Of a stretch of 64,000 bases of DNA, positions 28,955-36,581 are shown piece after piece (the first letter of the stretch is position 1; each line of letters starts with the position of its first letter). The notes under the pieces are model-generated. The model was not told the origin of the DNA, ran no database searches, and saw nothing but the letters and a program-made list of their open reading frames with translations. The stretch is from positions 62,001-126,000 of the forward strand of contig JAFGUC010000006.1 of NCBI GenBank assembly GCA_016938695.1, given 5' to 3'. This DNA comes from Candidatus Woesearchaeota archaeon. GTDB taxonomy: Archaea; Nanobdellota; Nanobdellia; Woesearchaeales; JAFGUC01. The position numbers and the translations under genes were made by a program.

Positions 28955-29623
28955 ATGCATTTTAGGAGTGCTAAGAGAGCCGAGATGGGTATAGGTACCT
29001 TAGTCATATTCATAGCCATGATTCTCGTTGCGAGTATCGCTGCAGGAGTGTTAATTCAAACCGCAGTTACTTTACAAGGTCAGGCGTTGAGTACAGGTCG
29101 TAAAAGTGTAACTCAAGTTAGCACTGCTCTTAAGACTGCTTTTATTTATGGTCTTGAAGGTCTTGATTCTGAGATTAATGAGTATCGACAACAAGTTAAG
29201 TTGGTTGGTGGTTCTGATCCTATTAAGTTTGAGGATGCTACTTTAACAGTTGACATGTTAAATGATTCTGTGGACTTATTGTATGATTCTTCTGCTAGTT
29301 GTATTTTTAATACTGGTTACAATTCTACTGGCTCTTGGGTCGGTTGGGATAACTCGACTGCAATTGGTTATGGCGGATTCGTTTTGAATGGGACCAATAA
29401 CACAGGAACTTTTGCGGTTCGTTATGTTAAACAAGGTGCTGCTTACAGAAACGGTTACTTATCGTCAGGAGATTTGGTTGAATTGTGTTATCCTGCACCA
29501 AGGTCAACTTATGAAGATGAGTGGTTGCGATTTAATGTGATTCCAAAAGTTGGATCTATTTTAACAATTACAACACAGACTCCAACTATTATGAAGAGTG
29601 AGAAAGTCTTTGTTTATCCTTAA
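28955..29623 (+). CDS. flaB: Archaellin, type A (first copy)
   Basis: A 222-residue archaellin. The signal is RSAKRAEMGIGTL with predicted cleavage before EMG, then the hydrophobic helix that packs the filament core. The outer domain has QQVKLVGGSDPIKFEDATLTVD, several N-x-S/T sites, a cysteine in SASCIF and a second in VELCYPAPR, and ends FVYP. It is the longest of the typical copies, with an insert around 110-145 rich in Asn, Ser and Gly. It groups with 30481 and 32472 (type A) by the pattern around residue 55. No archaellum motor genes flank the array. Confidence 0.92.
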   Translation: MHFRSAKRAEMGIGTLVIFIAMILVASIAAGVLIQTAVTLQGQALSTGRKSVTQVSTALKTAFIYGLEGLDSEINEYRQQVKLVGGSDPIKFEDATLTVDMLNDSVDLLYDSSASCIFNTGYNSTGSWVGWDNSTAIGYGGFVLNGTNNTGTFAVRYVKQGAAYRNGYLSSGDLVELCYPAPRSTYEDEWLRFNVIPKVGSILTITTQTPTIMKSEKVFVYP

Positions 29624-29683
29624 ATTAATTTTTAATTTTCTTTTAGTAATATTTATTAATGTACGATGTATTCTTTTTCTTAA

Positions 29684-30262
29684 ATGGTGATTGATAAAAA
29701 AGCAGAGATGGGTATAGGAACTTTGGTTCTTTTTATTGCGATGATTCTTGTTGCAGCGATTGCTGCTGGTGTTTTAATTCAAACTGCGACTACATTACAA
29801 TCTAGAGCGTTGGAAACTGGAAAACGTAGTACGACTGAAGTTAGTACTGGTATTAAAACAATTTTATTGTATGGTGAAAATGCATCGGTTAATCGAAGTA
29901 TTCAATATTTGAGACATCATATAAAATTAGTTGCGGGTTCTGATCCAATTAAATTTGATGATACTGTTATTTCTCTTGATTTAAATGATCAACTTCGTGA
30001 TTATTTGTACAATTCAAATCATTCTTGTTATGGTGCACGAAATGATGAATTTAGAATAAGATATATTAAGAATGGGACTGGTCACATAGATGGTTATTTG
30101 GTAACTGGTGATGTTATTGAAATTTGCTATGAAGCACCACGAGAAATTTTTGAAGATGAATTAATTCGAATAAATATTATTCCTAAAGTTGGTTCTGTTT
30201 TGACTTTGAGAGTTATGAGTCCTAGTGTAATGATAACTCGACGAGTGTTTTTGTATCCTTAA
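29684..30262 (+). CDS. flaB: Archaellin, type C (first copy)
   Basis: A 192-residue archaellin with the signal [14 protein letters not shown]. The stretch EVSTGIKTILLYGENASVNRS groups it with 31723 and 33687 (type C). Cysteines are in NHSCYGA and IEICYEAPR, and the C-terminus is RRVFLYP. It is separated by 60 bases from the preceding gene and has a TATA-like ATATTTATTAATG around 29648-29660, so it may have its own promoter. It is also followed by a 218-base gap. Confidence 0.92.
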   Translation: MVIDKKAEMGIGTLVLFIAMILVAAIAAGVLIQTATTLQSRALETGKRSTTEVSTGIKTILLYGENASVNRSIQYLRHHIKLVAGSDPIKFDDTVISLDLNDQLRDYLYNSNHSCYGARNDEFRIRYIKNGTGHIDGYLVTGDVIEICYEAPREIFEDELIRINIIPKVGSVLTLRVMSPSVMITRRVFLYP

Positions 30263-30480
30263 AAATTATATTTTTATTTTATTTCTATTGATATATCTAT
30301 ATCTTGTTATTTTCTTTAGTTTTTCTGTTATTCGAGATAAATATTCTTTCCCGAATCAGTCTTTTTTTTGTTTTATTTATACCTTTTTTTGCCTAAAAAT
30401 TATAAAATAAAAGAAACCTTTAAATACCTGAGAACGATTCATATATAAAAGGTAGGCAGTAAATGGTCTATTGAGGTGGT
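30263..30480 (+). promoter_or_regulatory. Longest gap in the archaellin array, with promoter
   Basis: This 218-base gap is T-rich in its first half. It then holds TTTAAATA (30419-30426) and TATATAAA (about 30442-30449), followed by GAGGTG just before the ATG at 30481. This marks the start of the repeated A-B-C block. No small ORF or stable hairpin is visible. Confidence 0.45.
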
Positions 30481-31068
30481 TTGATGTTTAGGGGAAAGTA
30501 CGGTGAAATGGGTATTGGAACTCTAGTTCTGTTTATTGCTATGATTTTGGTTGCTGCTATTGCTGCAGGTGTTCTTATTCAAACTGCTACTAATTTACAA
30601 TCTAAGGCTTTAGAAACTGGTTCTAGAAGTACTAGACAGGTCGCTACTGCTGTTTCAACGGTTCTTATGTATGGTCAGGATGGTTCTGATGGTTATTTTG
30701 ACGAGATTAGACAAAACATCAAGTTGGTTGCTGGTTCTGATCCTATCAAGTTTAATGATAGTATTTTAACAGTTGATACTGCAAATCAATCTGCTGATTT
30801 GGTTTATAATGCATCAGGAGATAATAATTGTACTGGAACTTTTTCTGCGGATGAGTTTAGAGTAGCTTATCTCAAGAACGGGACAAATCATATTCAAGGA
30901 TACTTTAATGTTGGAGATATAGTTCAATTGTGTTATGATGCTCCACGTAATTTAGGTTCTGACGAACTTTTGCGAGTTAGTTTTATTCCAAAAGTTGGTT
31001 CAGTTATGACTGTTAGAATTACAACACCTCCTGTGGTTAGTACTGCACGAGTGTTTTTGTATCCATAA
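30481..31068 (+). CDS. flaB: Archaellin, type A (second copy; unit 1)
   Basis: A 195-residue archaellin with signal [14 protein letters not shown]. The segment RQVATAVSTVLMYGQDGSDGYFDE defines type A and is very close to the copy at 32472. Cysteines lie in DNNCTGT and QLCYDAPR; the end is ARVFLYP. It opens the first of two tandem three-gene units. GAGGTG lies six bases before ATG 30481. Confidence 0.93.
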   Translation: MMFRGKYGEMGIGTLVLFIAMILVAAIAAGVLIQTATNLQSKALETGSRSTRQVATAVSTVLMYGQDGSDGYFDEIRQNIKLVAGSDPIKFNDSILTVDTANQSADLVYNASGDNNCTGTFSADEFRVAYLKNGTNHIQGYFNVGDIVQLCYDAPRNLGSDELLRVSFIPKVGSVMTVRITTPPVVSTARVFLYP

Positions 31069-31109
31069 ATTTTTTTTAATGCTAAAAAATATTTTAGAGG
31101 GAAGGAAAA

Positions 31110-31682
31110 ATGAGTAAAAAAGCTGAGATGGGAATTGGAACTTTGGTTCTATTTATAGCAATGATCCTTGTTGCAGCAATTGCAGCAGGAGTATTGATTC
31201 AGACAGCAACAACGTTGCAGTCTAAAGCATTGGAGACTGGTTCAAGAAGTACGTCACAAATTGGTACTGCATTAACAACAATTGTTGTATATGGTGAAGA
31301 TGCATCTGCAGATAATACTGTAGAAATTTTGTATCAAAACGTAAAGTTAACTCCAGGTTCTGAATTTGTTAACTTAAACGATTCTGTTATTACTGTTGAT
31401 TTGAAAAACGCGTCTACTGAATTAGTTTATAGCACTAATACTTCTTGTTCTGGAGTTGTAGCAGGCGAATTTAGAGCACGATATTTGAAGAATGGTTCTG
31501 AGCACAGAGCAGGTTATGTCGTAACTGGAGATGTTGTTCAAATGTGTTATAATGCACCATCACCAATTAGAGAAGATTCAACATTTAGAATTACATTTAT
31601 TCCAAAAGTTGGTTCTGTAATGACTGTTCAAGGTACAACGCCTGGTGTTATGACAACTAAGAGAGTATTTTTGTATCCATAA
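31110..31682 (+). CDS. flaB: Archaellin, type B (unit 1)
   Basis: A 190-residue archaellin with signal [14 protein letters not shown]. Type B is marked by SQIGTALTTIVVYGEDAS and NVKLTPGSEFVNLND in place of the LVAGSDPIKF of the other types. Cysteines lie in NTSCSGV and QMCYNAPS; the end is KRVFLYP. The SD is GAGGGAAGGA. It lies 41 bases after the preceding copy and is probably translated from the same transcript. It is nearly identical in its first third to 33097. Confidence 0.93.
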   Translation: MSKKAEMGIGTLVLFIAMILVAAIAAGVLIQTATTLQSKALETGSRSTSQIGTALTTIVVYGEDASADNTVEILYQNVKLTPGSEFVNLNDSVITVDLKNASTELVYSTNTSCSGVVAGEFRARYLKNGSEHRAGYVVTGDVVQMCYNAPSPIREDSTFRITFIPKVGSVMTVQGTTPGVMTTKRVFLYP

Positions 31683-31722
31683 GGATGCAATTTTTTAATT
31701 TATAATTATTGAGGTGGGAATA

Positions 31723-32313
31723 TTGAATAAAAAAGCTGATATGGGAATTGGAACGTTAGTTCTGTTTATTGCTATGATTTTAGTTGCAGCAATTGCAGCA
31801 GGTGTTTTGATTCAAACAGCAACTTCATTGCAATCACGAGCTTTAGAAACTGGTAAACGATCAACCTCTGAAGTAAGTACTGCAATTAGAACAATTTTGC
31901 TGTATGGAGAAGATGCGTCTTCAGTAAGAAGTATTACAACTGTTAGACAACACGTTAAATTAGTTGCTGGTGCTGATGCAATTAAGTTTAATGACTCTGT
32001 TATTTCGGTAGATACTGATAATATTTCAATTGATTTGAATATGGATAATAATCAAAGTTATACAAATTTAAGTCATTGTGAATTGGCATCTGGTGATACT
32101 TATAGAGTTTATTACATTAAGGAAGGTTCAGGACACATCGATGGTTATATTGTTGTTGGTGATGTTGTAGAGTTATGTTATGCTTTACCACGAGAAGTTT
32201 TTGAAGATGAATTGATTAGATTTAATTTTGTTCCTAAATCTGGTTCAGTTCATACAGTTTCAGTAACTACGCCAGGAACAATGATTACTCGACGAGTATT
32301 TTTGTATCCTTAA
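31723..32313 (+). CDS. flaB: Archaellin, type C (unit 1), TTG start
   Basis: A 196-residue archaellin. The best start is TTG 31723, since the in-frame GTG 31714 is part of the GAGGTG SD and the TTG places [14 protein letters not shown] exactly as in the duplicate at 33687, which has ATG. Type C is shown by [18 protein letters not shown] and [13 protein letters not shown]. Cysteines lie in LSHCELAS and ELCYALPR; the end is RRVFLYP. It closes the first unit and is followed by a T-rich stretch that may terminate transcription. Confidence 0.9.
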   Translation: MNKKADMGIGTLVLFIAMILVAAIAAGVLIQTATSLQSRALETGKRSTSEVSTAIRTILLYGEDASSVRSITTVRQHVKLVAGADAIKFNDSVISVDTDNISIDLNMDNNQSYTNLSHCELASGDTYRVYYIKEGSGHIDGYIVVGDVVELCYALPREVFEDELIRFNFVPKSGSVHTVSVTTPGTMITRRVFLYP

Positions 32314-32471
32314 ATTAAATTTTTTTAATTTTTTTCTTTATCTTTATTCTTTGTTGACGTTATAAATTTATCAGTTTTATTTTTAAAACGATTCAAATAT
32401 ACTTTTTTTTGTTTGAAAATGGTTTTTAAATGAAAAGGTTTATTAATGTGTTCTTATTTATAACTGGATAT

Positions 32472-33053
32472 ATGGTTATAGGGAAAAAGGGTGAGATGGG
32501 TATAGGTACTCTTGTACTTTTTATTGCTATGATTCTAGTCGCAGCGGTAGCTGCTGGTGTTTTAATTCAGACAGGTACAAATCTTCAGTCTAGAGCTCTT
32601 GAGACTGGTTCTAGAAGTACTAGACAAGTTTCTACAGCGGTTTCTACAGTGATGATTTATGGTCAAGATGGTGCAGATGGGTACTTTGATCAAATACGAC
32701 ATAATGCTAAATTGATTGCGGGTTCTGACCCTGTTAAGTTTTCTGATTCAATAATTACTGTTGATACTGATAATGTATCTATGAATTTAGAGTATGATAA
32801 CACTTCTACAGATTGTAGTGGTTCAGTTACTGCAGGGACATATAGGGTTTTGTATATGAAAAATGGCAGTAATCATATTGATGAATATTTTACAATTGGC
32901 GATCTTGTTCAATTGTGCTATAATGCTCCTAGAGAGATGGGTCCTGATGAACTTTTAAGGATAAGTTTTATTCCTAAATCAGGTTCTGTTCTCACAGTCC
33001 ACGTTACAACTCCTGGTGTGGTTGCGTCTACACGAGTTTTTTTGTATCCGTGA
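32472..33053 (+). CDS. flaB: Archaellin, type A (third copy; unit 2)
   Basis: I start this at ATG 32472 (193 residues), which gives MVIGKKGEMGIGTL like the other copies. The in-frame ATG at 32430 lies on the TATA-like TTTTTAAAT (32423-32431) and would be upstream of the transcript. Type A is shown by RQVSTAVSTVMIYGQDGADGYFDQ. Cysteines lie in STDCSGS and QLCYNAPR; the end is TRVFLYP. It opens the second three-gene unit. Confidence 0.9.
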   Translation: MVIGKKGEMGIGTLVLFIAMILVAAVAAGVLIQTGTNLQSRALETGSRSTRQVSTAVSTVMIYGQDGADGYFDQIRHNAKLIAGSDPVKFSDSIITVDTDNVSMNLEYDNTSTDCSGSVTAGTYRVLYMKNGSNHIDEYFTIGDLVQLCYNAPREMGPDELLRISFIPKSGSVLTVHVTTPGVVASTRVFLYP

Positions 33054-33096
33054 ATTTTTTTTAATGCTAAAAAATGGATTTTAGAGGGGAAGGAAA

Positions 33097-33672
33097 ATGA
33101 GTAAAAAAGCTGAGATGGGAATTGGAACTTTGGTTCTATTTATAGCAATGATCCTTGTTGCAGCAATTGCAGCGGGAGTATTGATTCAGACAGCAACAAC
33201 GTTGCAGTCTAAAGCATTGGAGACTGGTTCAAGAAGTACGTCACAAATTGGTACAGCATTAACAACAATTGTTGTATATGGTGAAGATGCGTCGGTGGAT
33301 AATTCAGTAGAAACTTTATATCAAAATGTAAAGTTGACACCTGGTTCTGAGTTTGTTAATTTAAATGATTCTGTAATTACAGTTGATTTAAAAGATTCAT
33401 CTGCAGAATTAGTTTATGATTCAACAGAACCATGTAATTCATCTGTTAATTCAACTAAGTTTTCAGCAAGATATTTGAAAAATGGTTCAGAACACAGAGC
33501 AGGTTACGTTGTAACTGGAGATGTTGTTCAATTGTGTTATAAGACTCCAAATTCAGTACGTGAAGATTCAACATTTAGAATTACATTTATTCCTAAAGTT
33601 GGTTCTGTAATGACTGTTCAAGGTACAACACCAGGTGTTATGACTACAACAAGAGTTTTCTTATATCCTTAG
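33097..33672 (+). CDS. flaB: Archaellin, type B (unit 2)
   Basis: A 191-residue archaellin, near-duplicate of 31110 in the first 65 residues and diverged in the outer domain (STEPCNSSVNST). The second cysteine lies in QLCYKTPN; the end is TRVFLYP. The SD is the unusually G-rich AGGGGAAGG (33085-33093), four bases before the ATG. Conserved core with variable surface is the pattern expected when surface variants are selected or exchanged. Confidence 0.93.
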   Translation: MSKKAEMGIGTLVLFIAMILVAAIAAGVLIQTATTLQSKALETGSRSTSQIGTALTTIVVYGEDASVDNSVETLYQNVKLTPGSEFVNLNDSVITVDLKDSSAELVYDSTEPCNSSVNSTKFSARYLKNGSEHRAGYVVTGDVVQLCYKTPNSVREDSTFRITFIPKVGSVMTVQGTTPGVMTTTRVFLYP

Positions 33673-33686
33673 ATAGGTGATTTTAG

Positions 33687-34277
33687 ATGAATAAGAAAGC
33701 TGATATGGGAATTGGAACTCTTGTGTTGTTTATTGCTATGATTTTGGTTGCAGCAATTGCAGCAGGTGTTTTAATCCAAACAGCAACTTCATTGCAATCA
33801 CGAGCTTTAGAAACTGGTAAAAGATCAACTTCTGAAGTAAGTACTGCAATTCGAACAATTTTGCTGTATGGTGAAGATGCTTCTGTTAATAGAAGTATTA
33901 CTGATGTTAGACAACATGTTAAATTAGTTGCTGGTGCTGATGCAATTAAATTCAATGATTCTGTTATCTCTATTGATACTGATAATGTTTCAATTGATTT
34001 GAATTTAGATAACACTCAAAACTATTCTGATTTGCCAACATGTGAAGCTGCTTCGGGTGATACTTATAGAGTTTATTACATTAAGGAAGGTTCAGGGCAT
34101 ATCGATGGTTATATTGTTGTTGGTGATGTTGTAGAGTTATGTTATGCTTTACCACGAGAAGTTATGGAAGATGAATTGATTAGATTTAATTTTGTTCCTA
34201 AATCTGGTTCAGTTCATACAGTTTCAGTAACTACACCAGGAACAATGATTACTCGAAGAGTATTCTTGTATCCTTAA
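33687..34277 (+). CDS. flaB: Archaellin, type C (unit 2)
   Basis: A 196-residue archaellin, close duplicate of 31723 over its whole length but with an ATG instead of a TTG start. AGGTGAT lies seven bases upstream. Cysteines are in LPTCEAAS and ELCYALPR; the end is RRVFLYP. It lies only 14 bases after the 33097 gene, so the two are co-transcribed. It is followed by the same T-rich 3' spacer as its duplicate. Confidence 0.93.
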   Translation: MNKKADMGIGTLVLFIAMILVAAIAAGVLIQTATSLQSRALETGKRSTSEVSTAIRTILLYGEDASVNRSITDVRQHVKLVAGADAIKFNDSVISIDTDNVSIDLNLDNTQNYSDLPTCEAASGDTYRVYYIKEGSGHIDGYIVVGDVVELCYALPREVMEDELIRFNFVPKSGSVHTVSVTTPGTMITRRVFLYP

Positions 34278-34322
34278 ATTAAATTTTTTTAATTTTTTAA
34301 CTTTTTATTTAAAGGGGAAATA

Positions 34323-34901
34323 ATGATGTCTAAAAAAGCAGAAGTAGGTATAGGAACTCTTGTTTTGTTTATCGCAATGATTTTGGTTGCGGCAATTGCT
34401 GCAGGAGTGTTAATTCAAACAGCGTCGACGTTGCAATCTAAAGCTCTTCAAACAGGTTCTAGAAGTACTGCTCAGATTGGTACTGCATTGACAACTGTTA
34501 TGGTTTATGGTGAGGATGCATTAATTGATAACAGTATTGAGATTTTGTATCAGACAGTAAAACTTACTCCTGGTTCTGATTTTATTAGTTTAAATGATTC
34601 TATGATTACAGTTGATTTAACTAATTCTTCAGTTGAATTGTTGTATAATGCAACTGCACCGTGTGATGCAACAGTTGGTTCTTTACAATTTGGTGTGCGT
34701 TATTTAAAAAATGGTTCTGGTCATATTAATGGTTATGTAGGAACAGGTGATGTTGTTCAATTTTGTTATAGACCGCCTTCATCAATACGTGAAGATTCTA
34801 CATACCGAATTATGTTTGTTCCTAAAGTTGGATCAGTTATGACTGTTCAAGGAACGACTCCCGGAACAATTACTACAAGAAGAGTATTTTTGTATCCTTA
34901 A
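34323..34901 (+). CDS. flaB: Archaellin, type B (last copy)
   Basis: A 192-residue archaellin of type B (AQIGTALTTVMVYGEDAL, VKLTPGSDFISLND). Its signal [14 protein letters not shown] has Val at the usual Met. Cysteines lie in APCDATV and QFCYRPPS; the end is RRVFLYP. Two ATG codons in a row begin the gene after AAAGGGGAAAT. It is more diverged than the 31110/33097 pair. It is the last archaellin; the next gene, uL11, is on the other strand, so no archaellum assembly genes follow. Confidence 0.92.
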   Translation: MMSKKAEVGIGTLVLFIAMILVAAIAAGVLIQTASTLQSKALQTGSRSTAQIGTALTTVMVYGEDALIDNSIEILYQTVKLTPGSDFISLNDSMITVDLTNSSVELLYNATAPCDATVGSLQFGVRYLKNGSGHINGYVGTGDVVQFCYRPPSSIREDSTYRIMFVPKVGSVMTVQGTTPGTITTRRVFLYP

Positions 34902-34953
34902 ATTTTTTTAGAATTCTGTATAATTTAAAATAAAAAAATTAATTAGAAAAGAT

Positions 34954-35661
34954 TTATTTCTTTTCTTTTCCTTCTGGAGCAACTTCGTTAATTACACTTT
35001 CTGGAATTCCATCTTCAACTAATCTTTTTCGAATTATTTTGTTGTCTTTTCCTGCAAGTGATGCAACGATGTCTTTAGCTTTTTTCAATGCTTCTTCGTG
35101 GTGTTTTTTCATTTCCTCTTGAAGGTGTTGTTTTTCTTCTTGAAGTTTTTTCATTTCTTCAGCACTGATTTCAGTTTTTCCAGATAAAATTTCAGAATCG
35201 AATTTTCCTTCGTTGATTGCTTTAATTGCTTCTTGAGCAGTTAAACTTTCAACAAGAATTCCCATGGATTGACATGTTCCAACAATTTCTTTTACTTTTT
35301 GTTTCATATCTTTTCCAAGTAGAACATCTGATTTCATTTTTGCAACTTTGATAACCTGTTCAATTGCCAAATCTGCAACTTTTTCTCTATTAGGCATTCC
35401 CGATCCTTTTGGAATTCCTGCTTCTTTTTTGATTAATTCTGCTGCAGGTGGAGTTCCAATTTTGATGTCGAATGTTTTAGTATCTTTATCAACAGTAACT
35501 TTAACTGGAACTTTCATTCCTTTGAAGTCTGCTGTTTTTTTGTTGATTTCAGAAACAACTAATCCAATGTTTACTCCTAATGGTCCTAATGCAGGGCCTA
35601 ATGGTGGTGCTGCTGTTGCTTTTCCACCTTCAATTAAAACTTCTACAGTTTCTTTTGCCAT
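34954..35661 (-). CDS. rpl11: Ribosomal protein uL11 with C-terminal extension
   Basis: This protein of 235 residues is the stalk-base protein of the large subunit, which contacts the GTPase-associated rRNA. The N-terminal APPLGPALGPLGVNIG and the later GTPPAAELIKK, GTCQSMGI and AIKAINEGKFD are family hallmarks. About 75 residues follow the normal end near 160: a Glu/Lys coiled coil (KLQEEKQHLQEEMKKHHEE) and a small helical end (IIRKRLVEDGIPESVINEV). The extension is unusual in bacteria, but longer tails occur in some archaea. It is the last gene of the ftsZ-secE-spt5-rpl11 group and has its own promoter. Confidence 0.95.
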   Translation of the reverse strand: MAKETVEVLIEGGKATAAPPLGPALGPLGVNIGLVVSEINKKTADFKGMKVPVKVTVDKDTKTFDIKIGTPPAAELIKKEAGIPKGSGMPNREKVADLAIEQVIKVAKMKSDVLLGKDMKQKVKEIVGTCQSMGILVESLTAQEAIKAINEGKFDSEILSGKTEISAEEMKKLQEEKQHLQEEMKKHHEEALKKAKDIVASLAGKDNKIIRKRLVEDGIPESVINEVAPEGKEKK

Positions 35662-35812
35662 TTTTATCTCCGTGTTTTAAAACGTTGGATGCCTAATGTT
35701 CTTATCATTACTGCGTTTAGATTCTTCATCGACGCATTAAGCTACCCGTAACTCTGTCTAGAAATTGTGCTATTTATAAATCTAACGTTTAGAAAGGGAA
35801 AAATAAAAAAAA
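35662..35812 (-). promoter_or_regulatory. uL11 promoter and leader
   Basis: TTTATAAATAG on the minus strand (about 35778-35768) is a TATA element. The leader of about 85 bases ends in CGGAGAT before the uL11 ATG. It contains a possible short reading frame at 35664-35729, described separately. Confidence 0.4.
35664..35729 (-). CDS. Possible 21-codon upstream ORF in the uL11 leader
   Basis: An ATG at 35729 opens a 21-residue frame (begins MKNLNAVM and ends in the basic FKTRR) that stops two bases before the uL11 ATG, with the uL11 SD inside its last codons. It has no obvious SD of its own. It could couple translation of uL11, or it could be chance. I see no known protein in it. Confidence 0.2.
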   Translation of the reverse strand: MKNLNAVMIRTLGIQRFKTRR

Positions 35813-36301
35813 TTAATTGGAGATTTCGTCTCCTTCTTCGTCATCTTCTCTTCTAATTACTCTAACATTGTCTGTTTTTAGAGTAATTGGGATAGCAACA
35901 GCTGCTTCCAAGAGTTGAACGATAACTTCATCTTTAGTCTTATCAATACGCATGATTTTTGCTTTCTCACGTTTGAATGGACCTGAAACGATTTCAACAA
36001 TATCGTTCTTTTGGATGTTGACTTCTTTTTTGACGATTTCTACCATGTGTTCAATTTCATGGAAATCAATTTGATTTTTAAGAAGTCCTCTTGCATAAGG
36101 AACACCGAATGCTGCTCTTTCTGCTTCAGCTCTATCTTTAGCTTCTAAAAGTACGTATCCTCTCATATTGTGAGGAAGAAGTACTGCATAAACTTCAATT
36201 CCTTTTTTTACAACATTACTTGTTAGAAAACTCATAACTTGGTCTTCTCTATTCGCAGTTGTTCTTAATGCGAAAATGTTAGCTTTTTCTTCTTGTTCCA
36301 T
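35813..36301 (-). CDS. spt5: Transcription elongation factor Spt5 (archaeal NusG)
   Basis: A 162-residue two-domain protein. The NGN domain (1-95) has IFALRTTANREDQV and MRGYVLLEAKDRAEAERA, and binds the RNA polymerase clamp with Spt4 (encoded at 46419). The KOW domain (about 100-150) has GDIVEIVSGPFKREKAKI with an Asn for the Gly. An acidic tail follows. It sits between secE and rpl11, the classical archaeal order; the secE stop lies eight bases upstream. Confidence 0.95.
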   Translation of the reverse strand: MEQEEKANIFALRTTANREDQVMSFLTSNVVKKGIEVYAVLLPHNMRGYVLLEAKDRAEAERAAFGVPYARGLLKNQIDFHEIEHMVEIVKKEVNIQKNDIVEIVSGPFKREKAKIMRIDKTKDEVIVQLLEAAVAIPITLKTDNVRVIRREDDEEGDEISN

Positions 36302-36308
36302 TTTTTGC

Positions 36309-36473
36309 TCACAGTAATAATTCTTTAATCATTTGTAATACAAAACCAATTAGGCCAATAATAAGTATTCCTACTCCAGAAACTTTGACTATTACACCAA
36401 ACTCTTCTTTTGAAGGTTTTTTAGTGATCCTAAGGACCCTTTTACATTCTTTGATAAATTCTTTTAGTGCCAT
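36309..36473 (-). CDS. secE: Protein translocase subunit SecE
   Basis: A 54-residue protein read from ATG 36473: an amphipathic basic start (MALKEFIKECKRVLRITKKP), then one membrane helix (about 27-48, GVIVKVSGVGILIIGLIGF). Size, topology and position before spt5 identify it as the archaeal SecE/Sec61-gamma, which clamps the SecY channel. The SD is weak. Its own TATA-like TATTTATATC lies near 36518-36527. Confidence 0.9.
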   Translation of the reverse strand: MALKEFIKECKRVLRITKKPSKEEFGVIVKVSGVGILIIGLIGFVLQMIKELLL

Positions 36474-36581
36474 TTTTGCTCTTTTAAAATCTAGCTCGGT
36501 TTTTATTTTTAAGAACTAGATATAAATATTTTTGGAACGATTATTTATAAATTTTTCTAATTAGAAACTAAATGAAAATAA
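36474..36581 (-). promoter_or_regulatory. ftsZ-secE spacer with palindrome and promoter
   Basis: The 108-base spacer contains a perfect 14-bp palindrome TTTCTAATTAGAAA (36554-36567) just after the ftsZ stop and upstream of the TATA-like elements for secE (TTTATAAAT near 36543-36551 and TATTTATAT near 36519-36527). It could be an operator for the secE promoter or part of ftsZ termination. Confidence 0.35.

Larger units (their letters stand above)
30481..34277 (+). repeat. Tandem duplication of a three-archaellin unit (about 1.98 kb)
   Basis: The genes at 30481, 31110 and 31723 reappear in the same order at 32472, 33097 and 33687, offset by 1991, 1987 and 1964 bases. The first 200 bases of the B genes (31110 and 33097) differ at only a few positions, and their upstream spacers share TTAATGCTAAAAAAT and the G-rich SD. 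Both C genes are followed by the same AAATTAAATTTTTTTAATT stretch. This is direct evidence for segmental duplication, possibly kept similar by gene conversion. Confidence 0.85.

Noticed and set aside
32430-32471. Upstream ATG for the archaellin at 32472
   Set aside because: It lies on the TATA-like element and would add an N-terminal stretch absent from all other copies.
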